A stretch of DNA of 64,000 bases from Symbiodinium natans (taxonomy: Eukaryota > Sar > Dinophyceae > Suessiales > Symbiodiniaceae): NCBI GenBank assembly GCA_905221605.1, contig CAJNDS010000224.1, positions 1,089,085 through 1,153,084 on the forward strand. Direction: 5' to 3'. The position numbers were made by a program, and so were the translations under genes. Of the stretch, positions 9,956 through 17,100 are shown piece by piece; the stretch's first letter is position 1, and the number at the start of each line of letters is the position of its first letter. Below the pieces are notes generated by a model, which did not search any database, had not been told where the DNA came from, and worked only from the letters and a program-made list of their open reading frames with translations.

Positions 9956-12900
9956 CCCCCCCGCATTTGAAGCCGTGCAACCCCCGCTTTTTTAAGCCGT
10001 GCAAGCTTGCTTCAAAGCATATGAATCTTGAAACCCATCATGCAAGCATGCAAATGGGGTTGGCTGCGCCCGCCCCCAACCCCCCCGCCTTTTTTTAAGC
10101 CGTGCAAGCTTGCTTCAAAGCGTATGAATCTTGAAACCTACATGCAAGCATTGAGTTTGCAAATGGGGGGGGGGGGGGGCTGCGCACCCCCCACCCCCCG
10201 CTTTTTGAAGCGTTGCAAGCTTTGCTTCCAAAGGGCATAGAAGTCTGAAACCCACATGCAAGCATTGAGTTTGAAAGGGGGGGGGGGCGGCCCCCCACCC
10301 CAACCCCCGGCTCGTTGGGGGGCTGCGCCCCCCCCCAACCCCCCGGCTTTTTTTTTTAAGCCGTGCAAGCTTGTTTCAAAGCATATGAATCTTTTTGAAA
10401 CCCATCATGCAAGCATTGAGTTTGCAAATGGGGGGGGCTGCGCCCCCCCCAACCCCCCCGCTTTTTTAAGCCGTGCAAGCTTGCTTCAATGCATATGAAT
10501 CTTGAAACCTACATGCAAGCATTGAGTTTGCAAATGGGGGGGGGCTGCGCCCCCCCCAACCCCCCCGCTTTTTTAAGCCGTGCAAGCTTGCTTCAAGCAT
10601 ATGAATCTTGAAACCCATCATGCAAGCATTGAGTTTGCAAATGGGGGGGGGGCTGCGCCCCCAACCCCCCCGCTTTTTTAAGCCGTGCAAGCTTGCTTCA
10701 AAGCATATGCTTGAAACCCATCATGCAAGCATGAGTTTGCAAATGGGGGGGGCGGCCCCCCCCCCCAACCCCCCCGCTTTTTTAAGCCGTGCAAGCTTGC
10801 TTCAAAGCATATGAATCTTGAAACCTACATGCAAGCATTGAGTTTGCAAATGGGGGGGCTGCGCCCCCCCCCCCAACCCCCCCGCTTTTTTAAGCCGTGC
10901 AAGCTTGCTTCAAAGCATATGAATCTTGAAACCCATCATGCAAGCATTGAGTTTGCAAATGGGGTTGGCTGCGCCCGCCCCCAACCCCCAGCTGTTTTAA
11001 GCCGTGCAAGCTTGTTTCAAAGCATATGAGTCTTTTTGAAACCCATCATGCAAGCATTGAGTTTACAAATGGGTGGTATGCTTGCTCCCTTCTTGTCGAG
11101 GGAGTCATACTGGGACCCCTAAGGTTGTCCTCATGTGCTTCCCTGAATATACTCCTAATATGGCCCTTGTGATGCCTTAGAGGATCTTCAAAAAGGTTCC
11201 CCAAGCCCCAGGCTACAACTTTAGGTAGAGTTTACATAATACGACTTGCGCGTGTGCACTGACACATCTACGTAGCCCCAAACAACCCGCATCCTAGAGC
11301 CCTGTTGCCCTAGACCCCTCAAAGCTCCCGAGCCTCAAAGCCTCAAAAACCCTAAACTCTAAACCCCGAATAGTCAAGCTCCTATTGTCCCTCCAAACTC
11401 TCCGGGAGCGCCTTCATTGTTTCAGTCTTACCACCGGGGGCACGAGCTCGATCGAGGCTTTAGACCGAACTACGGCTTGCAGGAAGGGCCCTAGGGCTTA
11501 AAACCCTAAGCCCTAGTTAAACCCCAACCCTAAACCCTAAACCCTAAGCCCTTCAACCTTTCTTTCGTAATGTACATAAACCTTAATGGCCCCAGTGGGC
11601 GGCAAAATTTGCCCACGAATCAGGCATTTGCCTAATTCGTTGGCGTTTGCCTGGTTCTGGGGCAAATTTGTCTGCTTCGTGGGCATTTGCCTGGTTCGTA
11701 GGCAAGATTGCCTTGTTCGTGGGCATTTGCCTGGTTCGTGGGCATTTGCTTGGTTCATGCCCACCCCCTACCCACCCCTCTCCCCCCCGCCCGACCCCCG
11801 AATCGCAGGTCTGACAACGCTTACAAAAGTTCGGGCGAGCTTTTGCAGAAGCCCGCCCGCTCCCCCCCCATTCCAAAGCAGCCCCGCAAGTCCGTGAACA
11901 TGAAGGACTGCGCTTTTCTGAACACAGGCCGTACGGGGGCACGGGACTGTCGCCGGGCACGGACTTGGTGGCTGGGACCTTGATCTCAGAGTTGCAGGAA
12001 GCTTTGTTGGCCCCATCACCCTTTGGGACAAGGAGCCGGAGCCCCGAGGAAGCAGAGTCAGGAGGAGGAGGTCGCGGAAGGCTCCTGCGAGCTTGCCAGT
12101 CACTTCCGAGCCGCGAGGAGGTGGAGGCCAGTCTGAAAAGGCGGGAGGAGCGTGAGCTGAGCAGAGCTGCTGCACGCAAGGATGGAGCAGTGTCGCAGAG
12201 TGGGACTTCAGACGTCTGTTTGGTTTATGCGTCCGTGTTATAAAGAGGAGCCCCCAAAAAGGGCCACATCTTCGAGAGACCCCCGAGTCTAGGAATTGCT
12301 CTGGTTCCGTCTTTGGGAGCACTTGTGTGTGCTTCGAAGCACGCACTTCGTACACCGTCGGTACGCCCGTCGTAGTTTTCAAGTATTTCGGAAGAGAGCT
12401 CCACTGGCACTTCGTAAGGAAAACTTTCGTAGTGCCTTAGGCAGCTCGTGCGCGCCGCTGCTACACGTTCACATATACGCAAGCACCACAGACACCCATA
12501 AAAACCATGACCACTCCAGGGAAACTCTGGGGCTGGGCCGTCCTGGTGGGCAAACTCTGGGGTTGGGCACTCCAGGGACTCTGGGTTTAGGCACTCAGGG
12601 ACACGGAGTAGACCGGGCGAGGAGAAAGAGTTTCGGGCGAGGAGAAGACTTGAGGTTAAATCTAACAACCCCGCACCGAGGGTGGGGAACAAACCCAAAA
12701 GTTTGCTACGTGTGTAATTTACATGTATGTTTTGTTTTCTTATTATGATTTCATAAATATTTGTTCTTTTCACTAAGTTTTCCACATCTTGCATCTTTTA
12801 AAGGTGTACACGCCTTTAATGCAATATTAGGCAACATTACAACAAACAGCATCTTTATCACTAACTACTTTAACACATATCTATTACTTTTTGTCTACAA

Positions 12901-13154
12901 TTATTGACATAATAAGTTTTCATGAAAGCAGAATATCAACTTTTGTAGTAGTCTCCCATCAGGCGGGCTGTGCGATTTCTACCGTAGACACTGCAATGGG
13001 GTGGGGTGGGGTGGACCTTCAAAGCGAGCAATGCTCTGATTTTAAGGGGCAGGGGTTGATCATGAGTTTGCATTCGCACTATATAATGTTGCGGTGACAG
13101 GAGGCTGGCTGCCAAACGTGCCCCCGAACAGATGGCGACTCATCTCTACCTTAA
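3195..13154 (+). CDS. gene 1: spliced gene, protein not recognised
   Basis: This gene model covers about 15 short islands on the + strand. Joined through shared direct repeats they read, among others, VDPAVAEELRHLEAAFDIL, PTYEVCISPFSDGTLIIEQ, AKTTMLEDMMVDLLGKVRQ, EYRDLGQEKVAPELSKQKL, GHGPIGCSMFLAGGMRQLF, TDILGLAMRGLRRFETVVH and EEVEASLKRREERELSRAA. The protein would be largely helical and charged, and I see no domain that I can name. One junction (7386 to 7900) is unresolved, so the model may be two genes or lack an exon. The end at 13154 (TAA) rests on a weak 2-nt join. The introns hold telomeric arrays, a palindromic element, a satellite and a minisatellite. Islands at 190-1501 may be its 5' part. 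Confidence 0.6.
3360..3775 (+). repeat. CCCTCAAA-variant array passing into CCCTAAA
   Basis: The first 300 bp are mostly the CCCTCAAA variant and the last 100 bp the standard CCCTAAA. The 128-codon ORF rich in KPSNPQTL is only a translation of this repeat. The array ends about 15 bp before the exon at 3791. Confidence 0.95.
3791..3833 (+). CDS. exon of unknown gene 1
   Basis: Follows CCCCAGCA and reads VDPAVAEELRHLEA. A CCCTAAA array precedes it and a TTTAGGG array (3846-3905) follows. It shares GCC with the start of the next island (4252), and the join continues as HLEAAFDILKSQLL. The 3' partner has no AG at the acceptor. Confidence 0.7.
4070..4245 (+). repeat. CCCCAAA and CCCTAAA array
   Basis: Fifteen or so CCCCAAA units followed by CCCTAAA and CCCTAAAA units, ending directly before the exon at 4252. 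Confidence 0.95.
4252..4296 (+). CDS. exon of unknown gene 1
   Basis: Reads AFDILKSQLLRASRM. It ends at the first copy of CGCCAGC (4297-4303). The second copy is at 4329-4335, so only 32 nt separate this exon from the next. Removing them turns a closed frame into RMRQQKAPDPTYEVCIS. Confidence 0.75.
4329..4409 (+). CDS. exon of unknown gene 1
   Basis: Starts at the second CGCCAGC and reads RQQKAPDPTYEVCISPFSDG then TLIIEQVL. It ends at CTGCAGG (4410-4416), which recurs at 4740-4746. A TTTAGGG array follows at 4422. The frame is open only when both repeats are used as junctions. Confidence 0.8.
4740..4763 (+). CDS. small exon of unknown gene 1
   Basis: A 24-nt exon reading LQAKTTML, bounded by CTGCAGG at the 5' side and GAGGAC (4764-4769) at the 3' side. 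Both repeats recur in the neighbouring exons. A GA donor with an AG acceptor fits. Confidence 0.65.
5105..5139 (+). CDS. exon of unknown gene 1
   Basis: Starts at GAGGAC (5105-5110) and reads EDMMVDLLGKVR. It ends at GCAG (5140-5143), shared with the next exon at 6218-6221. The join reads GKVRQSPRQVPGSPSVVRR. A GTGAGG inside it (5135) looks like a donor, but using it would break the frame. Confidence 0.7.
5165..5273 (+). mobile_element. palindromic MITE-like element, family 3
   Basis: Near-perfect palindrome. The left end is TATGGGTGGTTGTCAAAATT and the right end is its reverse complement, with a short spacer around AATATTCGGTGCC. A degraded relative at 25228-25320 shares the core ACCCTAAATATTC and CATGGTCCCTTT. 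It has no coding capacity. Confidence 0.85.
5280..6070 (+). other. intron stretch without recognised gene
   Basis: Unique and degenerate sequence with a small perfect hairpin (CCACGAAGAT near 5754 pairs with ATCTTCGTGG near 5782). The overlapping ORFs of 62-93 codons on both strands show no convincing protein character and do not join to exons. Confidence 0.5.
6078..6215 (+). repeat. CCCTAAA array
   Basis: About 19 almost perfect CCCTAAA units ending seven bases before the exon at 6218. Confidence 0.97.
6218..6264 (+). CDS. exon of unknown gene 1
   Basis: Reads QSPRQVPGSPSVVRR in frame with the exon at 5105. The shared GCT (6265-6267 and 6652-6654) joins it to SVANFLG. The frame differs from the other two frames open here and is fixed only by the joins. 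Confidence 0.6.
6357..6625 (+). repeat. CCCTAAA array with CCCTGAA and CCGTAAA blocks
   Basis: Over 35 units. Variants are clustered: eight CCCTGAA units in a row, then CCCTAAA, then runs of CCGTAAA. This points to local expansion of variants. Confidence 0.97.
6652..6672 (+). CDS. exon of unknown gene 1
   Basis: Small island between a CCCTAAA array and a TTTAGGG-like array, preceded by ACCAG. It reads SVANFLG. A GC donor (GCTTGG at 6673) fits the join to the next part. Confidence 0.6.
6897..7047 (+). repeat. CCCTAAA array
   Basis: About 20 units with CCCAAAA variants, ending next to the island at 7055-7142. Confidence 0.97.
7078..7085 (+). CDS. putative 8-nt microexon of gene 1
   Basis: GAACAGCG after CCTAG, followed by GAGTAC (7086-7091), which recurs at 7304-7309. 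Using it joins VANFLG to TAEYRDLG in frame. The rest of the island (to 7142) is open in two other frames, so a longer exon is an alternative. Confidence 0.35.
7304..7386 (+). CDS. exon of unknown gene 1
   Basis: One of the clearest coding islands: EYRDLGQEKVAPELSKQKLY then PKWLEKR, strongly helical and charged, ending before GTTTTA. It shares GAGTAC with 7086. The 3' partner is unresolved. Confidence 0.75.
7387..7799 (+). other. intron stretch without recognised gene
   Basis: Unique sequence containing two copies of TCACATGATAGTCAGAG-like units near 7645-7680. No coding island joins to either side, although a missed exon here would explain the unresolved junction of gene 1. Confidence 0.4.
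7900..7925 (+). CDS. candidate exon of gene 1
   Basis: Directly follows a CCCTAAA array and has no AG at the acceptor. In the frame set by the downstream join (TGGGT at 7926-7930 and 8321-8325) it reads PSSTGHGPI, continuing as GCSMFLAGGMRQLF. Other frames are open too. Confidence 0.5.
7960..8090 (+). repeat. TTTAGGGG-variant array
   Basis: About 17 units, mostly the 8-mer GGGTTTAG with four Gs, inverted relative to the preceding CCCTAAA array. Confidence 0.95.
8111..8208 (+). mobile_element. family 5 element (homopolymer-bearing, inverted ends)
   Basis: The left end is CTCAAGAACCCCCCC and the right end is GGCTCTTGAGCAAATCATAG. The middle is ATAACAATCCCCATATTGTCCTTGTAAGG-like. Relatives with the same layout lie at 8659-8764, 15137-15255, 28968-29074, 29402-29552, 43262-43410 and 52178-52279. 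Confidence 0.75.
8321..8397 (+). CDS. exon of unknown gene 1
   Basis: Follows TTTTCAGATG. It reads GCSMFLAGGMRQLFRGGGLR then FRMPRT, in frame with both neighbours through TGGGT (8321-8325) and CCGAT (8398-8402 and 9258-9262). A second frame (MWVQHVSGRWHETA) is open but does not join downstream. Confidence 0.7.
8659..8764 (+). mobile_element. family 5 element
   Basis: Starts TTTGCTTAAGAAACC and ends GGGTTCTGAAGCATTTAGTAG, with the core ATAATCCCCATATTACCCTTATAAGG and T/G homopolymer runs. Same organisation as 8111-8208. Confidence 0.75.
8969..9049 (+). CDS. possible exon or decoy ORF
   Basis: From an ATG at 8969 the frame reads MPRRSTKSFATGQSEFVASR then PPSADLSSP before a CCCCTTAAA array. It looks coding, but the gene 1 join from 8397 to 9258 bypasses it. 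It may be an alternative exon or chance. Confidence 0.3.
9060..9236 (+). repeat. CCCCTTAAA / CCCCCGTAAA variant array
   Basis: About 17 degenerate units, each with a longer C run than the standard repeat. It ends 20 bp before the exon at 9258. Confidence 0.9.
9258..9309 (+). CDS. exon of unknown gene 1
   Basis: Starts at CCGAT and reads DILGLAMRGLRRFETVV. It ends at GCACG (9310-9314), shared with 11440-11444. The join, across a 2.1-kb intron that holds the satellite, reads RRFETVVHELDRGFRPNYG. Confidence 0.75.
9495..9735 (+). repeat. GGTCCTCTGGTCCCCT minisatellite
   Basis: Tandem degenerate copies of GGTCCTCTGGTCCCCT. The two overlapping ORFs of about 100 codons (SSGPLVLWSP-like) are repeat translations. 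Confidence 0.9.
9740..9900 (+). repeat. AT-rich microsatellite (TATAT / TATTA)
   Basis: Includes about 11 TATTA units at 9820-9875. It is the most AT-rich stretch of the window and lies immediately before G/C homopolymers. Confidence 0.9.
9915..11075 (+). repeat. about 108-bp satellite with G/C palindromes
   Basis: About ten copies of a unit with period near 105-115 bp (one interval is about 150 bp). Each has AAGCCGTGCAAGCTTGCTTC, GAATCTTGAAACCCATCATG and GCATTGAGTTTGCAAATGG, closing with a palindrome of a long G run, CTGCG and a long C run. The repeated ORFs on both strands are shadows. It lies within the intron between 9309 and 11440. The G/C runs are potential quadruplex and hairpin sites. 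Confidence 0.97.
11085..11420 (+). other. intron stretch without recognised gene
   Basis: Unique sequence after the satellite, with degenerate telomeric words near 11345. I see no coding island. Confidence 0.5.
11440..11476 (+). CDS. exon of unknown gene 1
   Basis: Reads HELDRGFRPNYG in frame with 9258-9309. It ends at TTGCAGGAAG (11477-11486), a 10-nt sequence repeated exactly at 11992-12001. The join gives NYGLQEALLAPSPFGTR. This is one of the two longest junction repeats in the window. Confidence 0.8.
11605..11765 (+). repeat. minisatellite GGGCATTTGCCTGGTTCGT
   Basis: About seven degenerate 19-26-nt units inside the intron between 11476 and 11992. ORFs on the minus strand through this block (NQANAHEPGKCPRTRQ-like) are repeat translations. 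Confidence 0.85.
11992..12210 (+). CDS. longest exon of unknown gene 1
   Basis: Reads EALLAPSPFGTRSRSPEEAE, a Gly-rich linker, then SREEVEASLKRREERELSRA and ARKDGAVSQSGTS. The charged stretch is a likely coiled coil. At about 220 nt it is the longest island of this gene. ORFs of 198 and 204 codons on the opposite strand are shadows. Confidence 0.8.
12525..12705 (+). mobile_element. family 10 dispersed repeat, + orientation
   Basis: Contains GGGGTTGGGCACTCCAGGG, AGTAGACCGGGCGAGGAG and AAATCTAACAACCCC. Inverted or direct relatives lie at 18545-18765 and 35340-35665. The structure is tandem GGGCACTCC-type units plus an end with TCTAACAACCCC. Confidence 0.7.
12706..13100 (+). other. AT-rich intron stretch
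   Basis: Composition drops to clearly AT-rich (12720-12930), unlike the rest. No ORF above 70 codons has coding character. Confidence 0.5.
13101..13154 (+). CDS. possible last exon of gene 1
   Basis: Follows TGACAG and, if joined at GA (12211-12212), reads EAGCQTCPRTDGDSSLP then TAA. Another frame here stays open for 78 codons (TGGWLPNVPPNRW...). The 2-nt join is weak. Confidence 0.35.
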   Translation, partial: EAGCQTCPRTDGDSSLP

Positions 13155-13425
13155 GGGTACCGCAACAGGCATCGGAGCCGGTTTCACGCGCCAGCCAAAA
13201 AGACGACTTCGTGTGTCCCCAAACGCAAGGGTCCGCCTTGAAGGGGCTCTCGTATAGTAGCTTTAGGGCCCACTGTAAAGGTGCATGGACCCGAGGCAAA
13301 TTGCCCTTGCAAGAAGATGAGTTATCATAGATCAGACCCTAAACCCGCAACCTCAAACCCCCTACACATCTATACCCTCGCTGCGTCCCCAACTGCCACA
13401 GTTGGACGTTAATCTCGGTTTTCAG

Positions 13426-13477
13426 TTTTTGGGGGATTGGGCGGCGCCGCGCCCGAAAGCTTTCGCCCTTGTCAATG
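13426..13477 (+). CDS. candidate exon (5' part of gene 2 or separate)
   Basis: Follows GGTTTTCAG, reads FLGDWAAPRPKAFALVN and ends before GTCGGG. No direct-repeat join to 14037 was found, so its gene is uncertain. Confidence 0.45.
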
Positions 13478-13479
13478 GT

Positions 13480-14030
13480 CGGGGGCCCTTAAGCCCCAAA
13501 CCCTAAACCTGAAAGCTCGCCTCTCAGCCGGCCTTCTAGCGGGGGGTTCAGGGTTTGAAGTTGAGGGGCTAGGTTTCTGAGTTTGCATTTCCCCTCCCCC
13601 CCCCCTTTGGAACTGTCATGCTACGAATTATCCTAAACCCGTCCTCGAACTCTGTAAACTCGTCTAGGAGTGGCTTTAGAAGAGGTTCTGGCGGGTTTCT
13701 GTCGAAGTTCCAACGTCAGCTGCCTTTTGTGGCCGGGTGACCGGTGTAGCCTTAGGACACTTCCATTTAAGCGAAGTGGCGTGCAATTTGGTCACATGGT
13801 CCGCTCTGGCATCGTACGCCGTTCGCTGTCGCTGTTGCTGGGGCTGTTTCGAGCGACTCGTGCGCTCGAAGCCGGAGCAACGTGTGACTTAGCCTTAGTA
13901 GTATGGAATGGGAATTAGGTAAGCACCGTATATCCACTTACACCACCCTTTAGGGGATTATTTAGGGTACCCGATTCCCCGCACCTTCCCCACGAAGCGC
14001 CAGTAAGGCGAGGATGATGCTTCCAGCCTG
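13480..14030 (+). other. stretch between candidate exons
   Basis: Unique sequence. A frame near 13665-13735 (RRGSGGFLSKFQRQLPFVAG) looks mildly coding but does not join to other islands. The first exon of gene 2, including any signal peptide, should lie here or slightly upstream. Confidence 0.35.
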
Positions 14031-14036
14031 TTGCAG

Positions 14037-14117
14037 CCCAAGATAGGCCAGGCTGGTGAGTGCAGTCTCCTCAACCCACTGAAGGGGCTGACGTGGACAC
14101 ATTCCAAGACCTTCGGG
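14037..14117 (+). CDS. exon of gene 2 (TAP/S33 peptidase), N-terminal region
   Basis: Follows TTGCAG. It reads PKIGQAGECSLLNPLKGLTW then THSKTFG. It joins the next exon through shared GAC (14118-14120 and 14323-14325) to give TFGDTIYSGNLTVPLSPH. A GTGAGTGCAG inside it mimics splice signals but the frame reads through. Confidence 0.7.
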
Positions 14118-17100
14118 GACGACGCCCCGATGTCCCAGTGTCGTCTTCTTTCTGCTGTTTTTTCTTCACTATATTCCGGGGACAACCTTCGTGAAGCGAT
14201 CGGAAGAAGTGCACCCCAACACCTCAACGTTGCCCTACACCCAAAGCTCTACAGCCTAACGCCGCAACCTTAGACCTTAAGCCCTAAGCCCAAAACCCGA
14301 AACCGTAAGTTTTCCGGCCAAGGACACCATCTACAGTGGCAACTTGACTGTGCCTCTGAGCCCTCATGCGGAGGACAAGGACGACACCCCCCACCTGAAT
14401 CTACTGGCGGCTCGGGCTTGCTCTGGGCTTTAGGGTTTTGGTTTTAGGGTTTTGGGTTTAGGGTTTCGGGTAGGGGTCTGCAAGGCACGATCGGTCACCG
14501 GTAGTGCGCAGTAGAGCCCAGGAGGGCCACACGTTTTCTTGCCAAGCCCCCTTGTAAAGTTACACTGTGCGCCCGCCCGCCCCCCCCCCCCGTCCTCCTC
14601 CCCCCCCGCCCCACCCACCCCAAAAATGAAGAAAAAGCAGAAACGGAACCCGAAATAGGTCGCCAGTTAGAGCCAGTGTAGCAACCCTGAACCTCCCGCC
14701 CGACACTCCAACCCTCGATCCCTCGACCACACCCCCATGCCCTTTAAGACCCGCTACAACCCTCGATCCGTAAAGCCCTAAGCCCTAAGCCCTAAGCCTT
14801 AAGCCCTACGCCCCAAGCCCTAAGCCCTGAGCCCTAAACCCTAAACCCTAAACCCTAAACCCTAAACCCTAAACCCTAAACCCTAAACCCTAAACCCTAA
14901 ACCCTAAACCCTAAACCCTAAACCCTAAGCCCTAAACCCTAAACCCTAAACCCTAAACCCCCAGGTGATGATGGTGGTACCCTCGAAGGGCATCGAGGGG
15001 TTAGAGCCCCTGCCACGAGCCTGTGAAGCTACTGTTGAGGGAAGGCCCTAAGGATTCATGTGTTTAGGGTTTAGGGTTAAGAATTCAGGTTCCTATGTCG
15101 TATAGGCTTGGGGCCTAAGCTCCTATATAGGAACCCCTCTTTAACCTGGACTTGCCTAAGAACCCCCCCGCCCCCCCCAAGAATGAAAGATAATCAACCT
15201 TATAGTATATTTTGTGGTGGGGGGCGGGGGGGCTGTTCTTCAGCAATTAGTAGTTTAAGGTTCAGGTAGATACTATGGATGCACATGGATCCTGTGGTTT
15301 GGGGAAGGGTGAGGCTTTGGACTTAGGGTGCGGCACCCCTAAAAATCCCGAAGCCCCCCAAACAGCCTAAACCCTGAACCCTGAACCCTAAACCCTAAAC
15401 CCTGAACCCTAACCCTAAACCCTAAACCCTAAACCCTAAACCCTAAACCCTAAACCCTAAACCCTAAACCCTAAACCCTAAACCCTAAACCCTAAACCCT
15501 AAACCCTAAACCCTAAACCCTAAACTAAGGCTTGTGCATTGTGGCGGACCTGGGAGCGACGCCACCTGCCCCTTGGGCTTTCGGCTTTAGGGTTTCGGGT
15601 TTAGGCTTAACCTAAACCCCAAAACCCCAAACCCCAAACCCCAAACCCCAAACCCCAAACCCCAAACCCCAAACCCCAAACCCCAAACCCCAAACCCCAA
15701 ACCCTAATCCCTAAACCCTAAACCCTAAACCCTAAACCCTAAACCCTAAACCCTATATCCCACAACTGCTTAGGCCTCTTAACTCCTGACCTCTCCGAGG
15801 TGTCATGGGAAACCAGATCCGAAGCTGGGTTCTTGTTCAGGCACTTGCAGTAAGTTGCTGAAGGTTGTAGTTTAGTTTTTAGGTTCTGGGCTTTAGGGTT
15901 TAGGGTTTGGGGTTTAGGGTTTGGGGTTTAGGGTTTAGGGTTTAGGGTTTAGGGTTTAGGGTTTAGGCAATTACTACACAACCCTCGTACTGGTGACGTA
16001 GTTCAAGTTCTTTAGCAAGACTCCAGGAAGCTACGCGAGCTTCTCGATCTCCCAACGGGGCATCGGCCCCACCGCAAGCCCAAACTTCGAGTGTGACCCG
16101 GGCGACATGAAGCTGCCGCCTAAGGACCAGAAACACTATGAGCCCTGGCGTGGTTGAGACTTTCGAGGCTTTAGGGGTTTGGGGGCTTAGGTTTGAGCGG
16201 TTTTGGGGTTTGGGGGTTTTAGGGTTTCGCGGTCTAGGCGGGGTGGGGGGAGGAAGCCGTACTAGGGAAGAGTGCTTGGCCGAACTAGGGCATCACAACG
16301 CTCATCTGGATATCTGCCTTCTTCCCCACAGTCACTATAGCATCTTAACATTCAGGTCCTCAATAACATCCCAGAATTATAATACTGGGGTTTAGGATAA
16401 TGAGGGGCCCCGGATGTTGACCCCAAATAGTAGGATTCCCTTAAAATAGGACCCCCCCCCCCCCCTAAGATCGTAAACCCCCGTATGTCGGTCCAGCTCT
16501 CTGTCTAGACAAATTGTTGCTTGGTGCTGGTCGAGGTATCAGCACCCAAAACCTCGAGGGCTACATACATCTTGCTAGGAATAAGTAATACAAGCCCCGC
16601 AAAGAAGTATGGCGACAAAGTTGTTAAGCCCCTCAACAAGGCATGTAGCATACGGGCCTTAACAATCCTCTTAGCAAGTCGCAACTTTTCCGACCTCTGT
16701 AGTATTCCTGCTCAAGTTGCAGCACATCATCTTACGACAGGAGTAGTCTTGATCCTGCTTGGCGATTCCTCACGTCTCAACTTAGCATCCCTTAGCCCTC
16801 CACCCTGAACTTTATCCTTAGACCCTAAACCCCTAAACCCCGAAACCACCTTAAACCTTAAACCTTAAACCCTAAACCCTAAACCCTAAAACCCTAAACC
16901 CTAAACCCTAAACCCTAAATAAACCCTAAACACTAACACCCTAAACCCTAAACACCAAACAAAGAACCCCAAACCTCCGAGGACATCTCAGACTTCACCG
17001 ACTGCCAGTGCGCCTTGCCCGATGGGGCCCCCCTCGTGGGCCAGTCTTTTGCGAACTTGGACCCGAAGAACGAGTCCCAGGTTGAGGCCGGCGGAGCTTG

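Noticed and set aside
9915-11075. CRISPR array
   Set aside because: Repeat units are tandem without unique spacers, and the host is a eukaryote.
11583-12382. Minus-strand ORFs of 198 and 204 codons
   Set aside because: They run through the GCATTTGCC minisatellite and oppose the well-joined + strand exon at 11992-12210.
15530-15576. Frame ACALWRTWERRHLPLG in the same island as the HCGGPG motif
   Set aside because: It does not join in frame to 14965 or 15773. The other frame gives a family signature.
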